64,000 nucleotides of DNA from Acanthococcus lagerstroemiae (lineage: Eukaryota; Arthropoda; Insecta; Hemiptera; Eriococcidae), in the NCBI GenBank assembly GCA_031841125.1, contig CM063109.1, forward strand, positions 37,390,038-37,454,037. Reading direction: 5' to 3'. Shown here in pieces: positions 32,848 through 46,100 of this stretch. The notes below the pieces were generated by a model that was given only the letters and a program-made list of their open reading frames with translations, did not search any database and was not told the DNA's origin. Position 1 is the stretch's first letter; every line of letters begins with the position of its first letter. Made by a program: the position numbers and the translations under genes.

Positions 32848-33020
32848 TAGGGCTCTATAGTTTCACCTGGGTATACTAAGCCACCATTTTGGTTCGTACT
32901 GCGCCCGTCGATGCCGAATTGACTACGCGTTACGCTCCGCATAGTCGGATTCGGCATCCACGGGCGCAGTATGAACCAAAATGGCGGCTTAGTATACCCA
33001 GGTGAAACTATAGAGCCCTA
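32848..33020. mobile_element. Palindromic MITE, copy 1 (AAAATGGCGG family)
   Basis: The whole 173 bp is a near-perfect palindrome: TAGGGCTCTATAGTTTCACC at the left, its inverse at the right, and CGGGCGCAGT arms around a GGTACGC-type centre. GTTCGAC flanks both ends (32,841-32,847 and 33,021-33,027). Counting an extra A gives an 8-bp duplication, as expected of hAT elements. Confidence 0.8.
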
Positions 33021-33091
33021 GTTCGACGGGCTCTTTTGGATCCAAAATGGCGTATGACTCTGCTTGTATGGTTGTATCTTTTAAGTCTAAT

Positions 33092-33968
33092 TAGGGATAC
33101 TATAGTTACACACAGGTATAATGAGCCGCCATTTTGATTCGCACCGCGCCCGTCGATGCGGAATTGACTACGCGGTAGCTAGGGCTGCGATTTCTATGCC
33201 AACGCATATTTTTGTACAGTGCTGGTAATGGTGCGGTACCAAAAAATCTTTACGAATCTCGAAATTTCTAGTCGAATGAGCCCTATTTGATAGCGCATAT
33301 TTTCGCATAATTTAGAGTTCAGCGCATATTTCGCATATTTAAGGTGTTTGGCGCATATTTCGAGCATATTTTGGCAAAATTCCCATAAAAATCGGAATTT
33401 TTATCAATTTTTTGTAGAATCAACCAAGACTTCTCAATTTTCAATAGAAATTCAGCAAAAATGTAGAAGTTTCTCATTGTATCATGTTTCATTGAATAAG
33501 CATAACTGTTCAAGTACGAGTCTTACTAAATTAATAATAAGGTAACTAATAATGTGATAATAAGTAATTCAACAAATGAAATAAAATGTTGTTTTCTTTT
33601 TTTTTCCCCTTTTCTTGTTCTTGAAATATCATCTTCTCATTGGTTTTTGTGTTGCTACGTCGAATTGCATGCGTCCTTTGAATTGATTGCAGCACCGCTG
33701 AATTTCCCGTTCTTTTCTCTTTGAAATGATACCCATCTTGATAACGCATATTTTCGCATATTTTGGGTTTTTAGCGCATAAAAATCGCGTATTTTGATAA
33801 GAAAAACGCATATTTTATGCGCATATTTCACGTGTTTTCAGCGCATAGAAATCATAGCCCTACGCGGTACGCTTCGCGTTGTCGGATTCGACCAGATTCG
33901 ACATTCACGGGCGCGGTGCGAATCAAAATGGCGGCTCATTATACCCGTGTGTAACTATAGTATCCTTA
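33092..33968. mobile_element. Palindromic MITE, copy 2, interrupted by another element
   Basis: Outer arms TAGGGATACTATAGTTACAC at the left and the inverse at the right, with the same CGGGCGCGGT and AAAATGGCGGCTCATTATAC words as copy 1. GTCTAAT flanks both ends (33,085-33,091 and 33,969-33,975). A 684-bp element is inserted at the centre. Confidence 0.8.
33178..33861. mobile_element. hAT-like non-autonomous element nested in the MITE
   Basis: AGGGCTGCGATTTCTATG at the left faces its inverse AGGGCTATGATTTCTATG at the right, and the 8-bp sequence ACGCGGTA stands on both sides (33,170-33,177 and 33,862-33,869). An 8-bp duplication and AGGG ends fit hAT. The interior is rich in CGCATATTTTCGCATA words; its small ORFs are not transposase. 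Confidence 0.7.
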
Positions 33969-33975
33969 GTCTAAT

Positions 33976-34193
33976 GTGAGAATACGAGAATACCCAGAGT
34001 TAGTAAGTGCCCTTAGCCTTATCACTAGTCAAGTAATCTTGGGTTCAGGGCTCAGTTAGGGCCTACCGATCTTGTGACCGCTTCCGCTCGAAATCGGCCG
34101 TATAGCGAGTAAAGTTGGATAAGTTTTTCAATTCCGGTGTACACGCGTGAAGTTTTGCCGAAATTTTTTCAATAGTTTACGTAAATAAGAAAC
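33976..34193 (+). promoter_or_regulatory. Presumed promoter and 5' UTR of LRPPRC copy A
   Basis: About 220 bp between the end of the interrupted MITE and the start ATG. It is less AT-rich than the surroundings, with no TATA box, which suits a housekeeping-type mitochondrial gene. The start site cannot be placed. Confidence 0.35.
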
Positions 34194-37100
34194 ATGTCCC
34201 ATGTTCTACGTTTATCTTTGAAGTACACAATACGCCGGGTAGGTGCCCATGCGCCCCTAGTACGAAACGGAAACATTCTGAAGCCTGTGCATTCTTCTTA
34301 CAGTCGCTTCATTTCGTAAGATTTCTGCATTTTTAATAATGAGTTCAAACTACAAGTCCAGTTCCTATTCAGTTCTCTGTCTACCGAAATAATTATCAAT
34401 GTTTCAGCAATTTGAACTACAATGATGTAGCAAGAAATACTGATGATACTATTGAGAATATGATTCGAAACCTAGATAGTAATGTCAAAAGATTAGGTCG
34501 CCTCACCGCCCAAGAGGTAAAAAAAGTTCTCAATGAGTTCAAAGCGGCTGGTAAATGTCATTTCTGTATTTTTTATTACATAGCCTGTAAATTTGCTTCC
34601 CATACGTCGGTGTTGTAATCCCGATTATTTACTTTTGCAGGCTGTATATCAACATCGCAATCTCTAATGATGATTCGTTGTTGCGGAAGTCTGCTAGTCC
34701 AAGAGAACCCTGAAGCTCGAATGAAGCTAGTCCAGGAAGTATGGAAAACCTTAGAAACATTGGGTACTCGACGCAAACCTTCGTTAGTTACTCGCCATAC
34801 GAAACGCTAAACGTTCTTATTAGCTAAAGTGATACCTATTGTTTCTCCTATATTAGGCATCGAACGAGACATAAGTCATTACAATGCCTTATTAAAAGTA
34901 TACCTTGAAAACGAGTCTCCGTTCACCCCCAGTGATTTTCTCGCCGATCTTAAGAAGGAAGGACTCGAACCGAATATAGTCACGTACCAGCGACTTATAA
35001 CAAAATATTGTCAGTTGGGTGACATCGACGGTGCTACTCGTATTCTCCAGTTTATGCGTGAGAGAAACATGCCGATAAATATTGCTGTATTAAATTCGTT
35101 GATACTGGGTCATTCGCGAGCGAAGTAAGTGCATTTGCGTGCTAATTCAACTGTGTGCTGTAGAAAACACTATCGACGAGGGTATTTTTGAAATCGTATA
35201 CCATCATTCTTCAGCGACATGGAGAGTGCAGAAGGTGTACTTAGCGTCATGAAAGAGGCGGGAATTGAACCATCAGCGGAAACGTTTACGCTATTGATAT
35301 GCGGGTATATTCGACAAAAGAACTTGGAAAAAGCCGATTCGTTAATGCGAGACTGCGAATTCCGTGGTATAACATTGGCAGGAAAAGATTACATGGATAT
35401 TATATACACTTACGCGACTTGCGGTTACTCTGATGAAATTGATAAGGTAGGTGTATCGAGCCTTTGCAGCCTAGACTACTGATTATGAAAAGCATTTGCG
35501 TTTTCATTTTGTTATTCGTAAATATCTGCAGATATTGAATCAAATAAACAGAACTTACGCGTATAATCAAGACGCTAGTAATTTGACGTTGAAACTGGCC
35601 ACGGCGGGTAAACTAGAAGAAGCGTTAAAAGTCTTGAAATCTGTGCAGCGATCTAATCGTGACGGTGGAAGCGAGTTGTTACCCCTGGGAAGTTTTTTCA
35701 TCGCCCATTTGATCCGTTCTGATGTGGTATGTGCGAACATTGTTAGTAGCAATACGGGAGTGATGAAGTACCAATAACAAATTAATCGACTCGAATTATC
35801 TGTGCTCTAGTCCCCGGATATAGTTGTGAAATGCTGTACACAGTTGATGAAGGAGAATTTAAATCCGTACGCGTTGACTGTGGCCATCCAGAACAGCTTG
35901 CAACTAGGCAAAGTGAACGCCGCCTTAGTGTTGTTGAAAGCCGCAAAAGAAAATGATTTACCTATCAGGTATCATTACTTCTGGCCCCTTTTGGTCAGTC
36001 GAGGAAAGCAGAAAGATGTCGCAGGTTTGTAAACGTGTAGTCCGGTGTAAAAATAATGATAATAATACTACGAATACGGTTGGTATCTTGTAAATTATAG
36101 AACATGATATTATTCATCAGCTACTTCTAACCGACGATGTTCGTAGGTATGTTTGATATACTGTCGACAATGTATAAAGATTTTGGTTGTGCAGCCAATT
36201 CAGAGACTCTTCGCGATTATGTTGTACCTTTCTTGTTAGAAGAAAATACCGATATCGGAAATGTTGTCATGGACCTTAAAGGTTGTGGCGTTTCAACTTC
36301 TAGTTATATTGCATCCGTTGTGTTTCACCTACTGACTAAAGAGAAGATACAAAAAGCCGCGGAAATAGGTACGTATTCTTCGAACTAAATTATTCGGGGC
36401 CTGTTTTAGAAATCGACTTTCTCAATATTTCCCGAGCCTGTCCAGTCTTCCCGATCAAACGTGCATTCCATTTAGCAGTTTCCAGACTGAAACTACAATT
36501 CCAAACATCTATTGAACTAGCTAGTTTTGGCAACTGTTGATCTAATCGGTTCCTTGATGTGAAATAGCTAGTGTTCTTCATAGCGCTGAACTGCTCGTCG
36601 TATGCTTGAACAGTGATATAGTCATGCGATTGCACCCGGATTGCGGTGTTATTTGCAGTCCGATCTAGGTCCCAAAGCGCTACCTATTTTGAGTGACACC
36701 TGTACATTGAGAATATGCTGTTTTTCGTTTATAGCTGAAAGTTACGGCGCTCACTATCCAGTACATTTTATTCGAAAACCACTCGTTGCCAGTTTCTTAT
36801 CTACGAAAGACGTACAGTCGTTCGTGACTCTATTAAGGGAGATAGGAATTGGAACGGATTGGTTTGCTAAAAATAATAAAAAGACGAAGAATGAAGAAAA
36901 CAGCCAAGAGCCTCGTGATTATCGAGAATACACAGGTCAAATACTGACGGACGCAGTTCCAGATTTAGTTAAGCAGAACAGCATCGCCGAATTACAAGAA
37001 TTATTTCAGGTATATGATTGTATTCGATCTGTCGACTTCGAGTACCGTATTAGCTAATTTACGGTCTGTTAAAATAATACGTATGTCTCATTCGTGCTTA

Positions 37101-40100
37101 TTACTTTATTATTTTTGTTCCCTTGCAGCAATTGCTTGCCAATGGAGTTGGCATAAGCGTCAAGAGTGCTGAAAGGATATCGCATATTCTAGGAGATAAA
37201 TTTCCTTCTGAGATAAAGACGATAGTCGGTAAACTAACATCAGACGAATTTGCAACTCCACGTCCCAAAGTAAAAAGCACAAGATTGTCGATATCATCTC
37301 TGGTAATTTTTCTATTTCTCCATTCACATTGATTTGGCGTTGCCGTTTCTCATCTCTAATAATTCGTTGTTTTCGTACAGGATATGAATTCGTTAGAAAG
37401 ATTGTACGAAATGATGAAAGCGAAAGGCGAATCTACGATGCACATTAAAAAACAGCTGTTTGTCACCTATGCTCGCGATAAAAATCTAGAAAAATTGTTG
37501 GAAATTAAAAGAGTGAGTAGGGCGGATTACTCGACTCGGTGTGTACAGAGCTAAGCGGACAAGTCATTTTGTAATCATCGTCGATTTTCTTGTTAGGAGC
37601 TAGATTCGGAGAATTTTGTTTTGAGCAAAGGCATGTACGCTTCACTGATAAGTGCATTCGTCGAATGCGATAAACTGGATGAAGCTATGAACGTATTCCA
37701 GTCAGTGCTTGGAAAGAGAGCCGGATTTCAATTTAAATTCAACTAAATTGCTCAAGCTGGCCTTACTGCTTGTTCAGAAGGGGCGATACGACGGTAAAAT
37801 TCATTTAGATTTATTATTCATATCGTATATTCGTATAATAGTTATGATATTTTCATTGTTGATGTAGTTCTAACTTGGGAAAGTGTGTTCTTTCACGCAT
37901 AAGAGAAAATGATGAATAGCCGTTCGCGCCTCTCATTTCCGATGTTTGTATCTACGTGAATCGTGCATTTTCAATTCGTAATATTTATATCGCAATCGTC
38001 TTATGGTGTTTTTCAATCAGAGGCCTTCAGGATATTGCAAAAGAAAGCGAATGATCACGAAGTGAAAGATATTATTGAAGAAGTATCATTTGCCAATAGC
38101 GCGTTGTGTCGGAAAATGTTGGATATTTTTGCAGAGAACGGAGATGTTCAAAGCCTCCGGGAATTTTGCGATTTATTCTTGTCCAATGAACTAGTAGAAG
38201 TGAATAATATCCTTTTAGGTCCGTTGATCAAGGCACATTTAAAAAGGTTAGCATACTGTATTACAATATTTCACAATTATAGAACTAGTTAAATCTAAGG
38301 GTATCAAATTCAACCCGTGTAAATTATTCTTACGTGTCTCTTACTTGTTTCTAGTAAAAATAGAATCTCTGCGTACTAAAAATCTGGCCTTGGCACCTTT
38401 CCTACTCTCGTACCTGAAAAAAAACGTTAGGGTAGTCGACTATTTCAAAAATTGTAAAAATAATCTGCTATCCGAAAATCCAAACAGGCAGGCAACCTGG
38501 CCATAGGGTCGAAAAGGAGAAAGACGGGTAGGCCATCAGGTAGACTACTTTTAGGTCCAACGGAAAAAACAGCCGCATCCCTTCAACTTTCTACATCCTG
38601 TATCCAATATAACGTGTCGTTGTCTCTATGTCAGTCGAAACCGGGACCAAGAGCCAGTATCTGTCCGTTTTATAAGCCATGTATGGCCATATGTGTATGG
38701 GTGTGTGATGTACATGAAAATATCTTTGTCTGCATTTATGCTACAAACTAGCTCCTGAGTTACTGAAAGTGCGAGCATGAAACTTTCATCAGTATATTGG
38801 TACTAGTACAGAATATATTTTGGTCCTGGAACCACCCCTAGATACCAGTTAACAGGGAAAATTGTCCCGTGAAACCCTCTCCTCTAAATTTAGCTGAAAG
38901 ATTCAAAATTGCTTAAGGATTAAAATTAATATTCCTTGCACCAGTGGTGGCAACTTAGATTTTCTTCTTGTATTATCCGATTTTTTTGAACTGAGAGGGG
39001 GGAGGGATTGCTAAATTATTCTGATCAATGCGAGAGAGAAAAAGAACAGAAAGTTTTGGACAATGCGAATTTAATTTCAAAAATTTTGACCATCCCAAAT
39101 TTAAATCCAAATATTCAAATAAACTTGTGTTTTTGAGGTATTTTTCGAAATTTTATCATGTGTTGCCCGAGCCTCAGGTCAGTATTGAAATTGCCACTAC
39201 AGCCCTGCACAGGGATGAATTTGTGTTGGTATCAAATTCGGTTTCCCGATTCAGAAAATTAACTGGTAATTATAATAATCCGCAATGACTTTGGTTACTC
39301 CTTTGAAATTTGTCTGACAATCAGATAATCTTGTTGAGAAAACACGAGAAAACCATATAAGAAGATCATATCTGAAGAGAAAAGTATATGAGAACATTTG
39401 AAGGAATCACACAGGAAAATAGTATGTACAGAAATGTTATAAGAAACTTGTATAAAAGATTTTCATAGAGAAAACACACAGGGAAAAATAGGGAAATTAT
39501 ATAAACGTACCTGTTATATAGGAAAACTATATGGGGAAGATACTAGACTATCATTTTGGACAACCACTGAGGAAATTATTTAGGAAAATCATATCATATG
39601 TACAAACAAATGTTTTAGAGGATTTGTGTTAGGGAATCATGCGAGGAAAATATTGGAAAAACATATCGTCTCAACAAAATATATTTTTATTTTATTTTTG
39701 AAAATAATGTTTTGACTGTTGGGCACACTAGCGTACCAGGCATCAAAGTGTAAAATCTAACTGGTTAAAAAGTGTTCCCCAATTTTGCAGTTTGGTCTTC
39801 AGAAAACATTCTGTGAGTAAGACCTGCTATTATTAGAAGTACTTTCTTCCTTCTGGGGAAAAATTTAGTTTTCTTTATCAAATTGTTCCCGTTCACGGCG
39901 ATAATGGAAAATAATGAAATATCTCGTAAGAAAATGTTATAAGTTCTTACTGAAGAAAATGAAGAAGAAACCGCGTTGAGAAAATAAATTGGAAATTCCG
40001 TAGAGAGATGATAATATTACGTGATAGTATAAAAATATTCAGGTATAAAGCATAAAGGCCAACAGTCGACCTGTCGTGGGGATCATTAGTGGGTGGGGGA

Positions 40101-43100
40101 GCATCAAAACAATGTTAACAATTTGTTAGCCTGTATAATTGTTTAGTTGTTTGTTGTTTTTGAGGGACTTTCAGTAGAACTGGAGGCTATGCTTTCTTCT
40201 CTATTTGTGCCTATGTATATGGGGGAAGCCATTGAAGAAACTTAATACAAAGAAAAATAATAGAAAAATATCAGATACTGGGAAATGATGCAGGGAAATT
40301 AGGCAGAAATATTATTCATAGATAGCCTTGGAAGAACTCGGTAACAGTTTAGTGTCCATTTTGGAGTGTGATTGAACTTGGTAATATTCCATTTGTAGGC
40401 TGTGCCAATCAACTATTTCTTCTTCTGTAGTACAGAGCGTGCTGTTTTTATGCGAAAAAGAAAATCACTCGGATTTCGATGAAAATGAGCTCATCTGAAA
40501 GGAAATTTTATTTGCTATAAGGCATGTTCTTTTCAATTTTCCGTTAACCGCCTTCATTCTGGAGATATTTTGAAAAAACATTAAAATTGCCATAAACTGC
40601 CGCGCTAAACTTCCCCTTTTCGACCCCGTTTCCTTATCAGTTTTCTTCAATCGATGCTAGCAAACCTACAATTTGCCCGGTCCCTATTATCAGATAATTC
40701 ATGAGATCATGACTCAGCCGATGTTAGTACAAAATTAAAATTTAACTTTATCTTTTTCCTTGCTCCTTCTTTTCTTTTGCCTTTTCAACACTTTTCGGCA
40801 CCAGTTGGCATTTATTCCATTTTTGGCATTCTTTGGCACGATAGTTTTTTCCTCAGGCTCCTTACCCCTTGAAACGTCCTTGTATTTGGTTCTTTTGCCT
40901 CCCGCCCTTCAGGAAATGATTTGACAAATGCCAGCGACTTCGATCTCTACTAATAATGTAAAGATCTTACCAATTACATTAATTGTATGTCACTATGCTC
41001 GATTCATGTTGTTGTTGACTATTCACAGTATACAGTGACATATGGGGTGTTGATAATGACTCAAAATTTAGGAATTTTAAGGAAGAACGATTTCTTTTTA
41101 AACTAATTTCGTCCGCATGGTAATAAAGATACCGTAGCTCTGTGGTGAAAATTTTGTTTAAAAATATTCATTATTATGAATTCTTATATTCCTATCGTAA
41201 ATTCAACTTGGAGCAATTCACGTAAAAATGTTCGTTGCTTTTTGTTCTGCCACCTCAAAGACGTGCTGAAATACTTTTTTGAGGAAGGAGGAATTCTAAT
41301 TTTCCCCCAAAAAATTTCAGTCGGAGCTATCATCTTGACTTTCGAAGACTGTGGGAAGAATTATTTAGATTATGTTAAGATTCATAAGACTTCTTCGAAC
41401 TGGTTAAGGCTCATCGGGTCCTGTTAAAACCGTTTTCTCTCTGTACGCTGAGAATCTGGCCACTTTGGCTTTTCCCGTCAAAAAAAAAAAAAATCCACCC
41501 GGGCAACCAATCAGTGAGATAGACCGAAAGCAAGTCACCTAGCGCCGAGTCCACTCGTATCGAGATGTGGAAAATGAGCTAACCTCTTGATTTTTCAAAA
41601 TAACAGTTTGATACTCTTTCTTTGTTTTTGTTGTGCTTTGAAGCTAACAGTAATACTATATTTATCTGTAGTGGTGATGTTGAATCTGCCGTTAAAGAAT
41701 TCGAGAATTGTGTGCTAAAATATAAGGTAACGCCGTGGAAACACGAATTGTGTCGCACTCTGATACAAAAGGAAGACGCGGCTAATTTGCAGAGAGTAAC
41801 AGATCTTAGCACACAAGTTCACGGAGAATCAAATTCGTTGTACGATTTAATATTATCTTTTGTGGAATGCGGTCGTGTTAACCAGGCGCATAAATTATTA
41901 CAGGTCTGTTATTTTTGCTGGAACTTCTTTTCTTATTTATTAAAAAAACTGAAATTTTCTACGTTACGTGTATTTCACTTTTTTTTTTCTTCTTTATAGA
42001 GCCCGTGGTTACGATTGAGAGCCGATCGTTTACTTTCAGCAAGCAAGAAATACAGCGATGAAGGAGCTCCTGAACATCTGTTAAATTTACTCGAGTTGAC
42101 GAAAGGAATGAAAATGATAGATCGATCGGAAATATTCTACTACACATTATTAGTGTACAGTAAGTGTAGTAACCTAAATCTAAAAATATGCAATATGTGT
42201 CTGGTCAGTCTTCTTCCCCACTTACACTGTCTACTTAAAAAGTTCCGGGACTAATTTTTCTCACGAAAGAAAATGAGAGTTTAGAAAATAATTTTTATTT
42301 AGTTTTCAATATAATCCCCTCCCCGTTCTGTACAAATTTTACTGTGCTCGTACAGTCGCTGGAACGAGCTGGAGAATTCTTCTAAAATTCCTTTCAGAGC
42401 CCTGGTCACATTCCTTTGAATCGCCTCAACATTTGCGAAACACTCTCCCTTCATCGCCATTTGTAATTTAAGAAATAAAAAAAGTCTAATCTAGCCAGAT
42501 CTGGTGAGTAAGGTGGATCGTGGATCGTGGTGACTGACTTTTGAGCCAAAAATTGAGTGACGAGTGTCGAGGAATGAGCTGGCGCATTGTCTTGCGTCTC
42601 TTGCAAAAGGAAAAAAAATCATCGGTGCGATACAATTTCGGTCTCACGCATCGAATCTATTTCAAAAGTCGTTCCATGACATCTTTGTATGATGCTGCGT
42701 TTACTTTTTGGCCTGGGGGGGGGGCACAAATTCCTCGTGGACAATCCCGCGGGAATCGAAAAAAGAAAGTGGAAGGGCGCTCCTCTGGCAGATCATTTTC
42801 TAGCGAGCGCATACCACTGGAAAACCTTGTCTCGACTTCAACAATCATCCCCATACGCGGTTTCTAACAATTCGAATGTTTCCGAACGACTTTTTCCAAC
42901 TTTGAAACAAAATTTGTGTGCATACGCCTGCTCCATTGTGACGAAGTAACGAAAACGCGTCACTTCAAAGGAACACAGCCAGTCCCTACATGAAGTTACA
43001 GCATTGAGATTTCAATTTTGGGTAGCTAAGGGATGATATTGCATAGTTCCGGCGTCGGCTAACAGGTAACGCCAGTTGTACATTTTATTTAAAATTAGTT

Positions 43101-46100
43101 CCGGAACTTATTGAATACCCTATGTATGAATTTCGTATTTTCTTCTCTTTGTGTTCAATGTCAATTGAGTATCAGAAAAAATATGTATTTACATGATGTG
43201 CTATTTTCATCTCTCTCTTCTTTTTCACAACCAAAATTTTTGGTCTGTTATTGTGTATTCAAATCACAAATCTTATTCTTTACATTATGCGCTATTGTAT
43301 AATGTATTTTACATTTTTTTACTGTCGAATACAACAACTCGCCTTCATTTTTAGATAAAGCTAATGACACGAAGAATGCGCTGTCATTGTGGATGCAAAT
43401 GCAAGATGAAGATGTTAACCCAACCGATAAATTCTTGATTACGCTTGCTGAGCTTCTGGCCAGAAATAATGTGCCAATTCCGTTTTCTGTTCCAACGAAA
43501 TCTGATAGCACCAGTCAAGGTACACTATTGACATGTTTCTGGTTTTAACATTTCCGACTGCAAGTTCGGTAGACTCAAATAATTAACGCGTTGTCTTCAT
43601 TTCAGTTGTCTCACGGGAAGATGATAAATTCCGAATTGGTTCGTCGAGTGCTAGATTAAGAAAACTCCTGAATTCAGGGAATATCGATGAGGCTCTGACG
43701 CTGTTGAAACAGTGAGTATTCAAAGTACAGTGTCCCATATGAAATTAATTCTCGCGTGTTCTATAATGACGATAAAAACTGAGCTTTTCTTCCTTTTAAA
43801 ATAGGTTAAACCCAGAACAGTTCAATAAAACAGACTGGTCATTATTGATTGAAGCTTGTGTGCAGAAAAACAGATACACGGATGCGAAAAACCTGTTTCA
43901 TGAATATTACTCTAAAACTGGAGAGATTCCGGTTTATAAAATAATGAAGTACTTTCTCGGCGCCGCCATGAAGCAACCTGATATTGATCTGTTTGAATAC
44001 GTCAACGATCGCATTTCTAAAGTATAGTATCGTAAGCTTACTGTGTAATGTGAAACTATCCGGGGCTGATTGGGCGTGTAAGTCACCATAAAATTTCCCC
44101 ATGAACCGGTGCAATTTTTAAGAATTGAGCTGGTGTATTCATGAGTTGATGGCATGTAAAGTCGCTTAAATGAAGGAAAGAAAGCGGCATGAGAAACATG
44201 ATAGGTGCTAGGTGGGTAATGAAAAGGAAAAGTTGAGCCGGCGCAATGGCATTTCCCCAGAACCTTTTTGAATCCCAATCCGCTCCTGGTGACTGTTTAC
44301 ACTACGTGTGATTCGAATGTAGACTAACTTCACACACCATCGGGTTCACATTAATTTGTACGTAACCTTTGCAGGACTTGAAAAAAAGGTTGTCATTTGA
44401 TAATCATCGTTGTCGAGCATATTTGAATGCTCAACGTTGCGACGAATACTTGACGAAAGTAGAAGAATCCTTGAGGAATGCGAAAAGTAAAGAAGAATTT
44501 GACGCATTCGTTGAAGCATTTCCACGTGGTGGTGTTCTTTCAATTGCATCCAAGATGCCGGAATACGCGTCACGAAGTAAATTTAATCGTATACCTACTT
44601 TAAATTAATATCATTGCTAGCGAACTTGGTATCACTGCTAGTGAACTTGATAGTGGAACCGTTTAATAATAGCATTAACTGCAGTTGTGATGGGAAGAGA
44701 GGTAATGCCCTATAGTAACTGAGCATGTCTTGTAATCACGCCTTTCATCTGTTGACATCCCTACTGAAATACGATCAAAAACATTACGAGTTATAACGCG
44801 ACCTGCCAGGGTATAATTAAATGCCGAATACGTAGTAAAGGTATAGTTAGGGATGATTGCAGAATTGCATGAATTAGGTTTCTCTCAGTCCGCTAAACAT
44901 TTGAAGAAATCAGTCACATGTTTTCATTGCGAAACTAGATTACAAATTGAAGACTTGTTCTGTAAGTTATGTATCGAAGTACGTACTTTCTGAAGGTTCG
45001 TGAACAAGCCGATGTATTGAATTAATATCAACCCCATTCTATTCTTAGTCGTTGACTAATTACTGAAGCTAGTAAGAATACGTATTTATGATCGAAAAAT
45101 ATGCGCTTATTTTGGCTGAAGTATTCCATAAATTATGCATTTGCAAGTATTTTGGTGAAAACACATGTATGTACATATTCATTCTGATGAAAATGGGGAA
45201 TTGTTGACTAAAAAATTTCGGTTAAATTAAGGTGAATGAAATACACGGGGACGATGAGTCAGTCATACCTCAAGTAACTAAATTTTTGTTCGTTTGTCCA
45301 AATATTGTTCATACGGCTTTTGGTTATAAAATATTAAAAGATTTCTGATTGTTTTTCGAAATATTTTTATATTTATCGAAAAGCTCGCCGAACAACGCAG
45401 GATGTAAAAGGTACATATCGAATTTTAGTGTTGTTTGATAGACTTTCAATTACTGCGAGGGTATTCGGCGTTTTTATAACATGGGTATCCTTTACCCATG
45501 AAACTAGTACATGTGAATGAGTAATATGCCTGTTTGTGCTGCTATCAGTCAGTAAATGCTACCGTTGTAATATTCTTATTCCCCGTTTTATGTGAAGAGA
45601 AACTGAAATACACCAAATTATTACGGAAAAGGGAGGAATGTTGATAAAATAACATAATTTTTCCACAATGTAGTAAAAAAATTGAAAATTTTACAAAGAC
45701 ATGCATTCTTAATCAACTATGCAAGAATATGAACTTTAAACGGGATTATGCAAAAATATGTAATTCAGGCGCGGCTCTTGGGCCCCTTATGATGCAAATT
45801 GCATGATTCTAATGGTAGATTTACATTCGAGACTCTGAGTTACGTATTTTTGCATAATTCCGTTTAAAGTTCATATTCTTGCATTGTTGATTACAAATGC
45901 ATGTCTTTGTAAAATTTTCAATTTTTTTACTACATTGTGGAAAAATTATGTTATTTTATCAACATTCCCCACTTTTCCGTAATAATTTGGTGCATTTCAG
46001 TGAGTGCAAACTGTTGAGCAAGAACTGACCAAGCGACATTTATTGGCATAATAAGTTATTAGTAGAAACTTGATTTTTTGGCGTGTTTAATCAGACAATT

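Noticed and set aside
33319..33545. Small ORFs on both strands inside the nested hAT-like element
   Set aside because: They consist of CGCATATTT-type repeats and lack any transposase signature.
37711..37744. Programmed frameshift in LRPPRC copy A
   Set aside because: There is no slippery heptamer or antizyme-like context, copy B lacks the extra base, and a second unrelated frameshift exists in exon 20.
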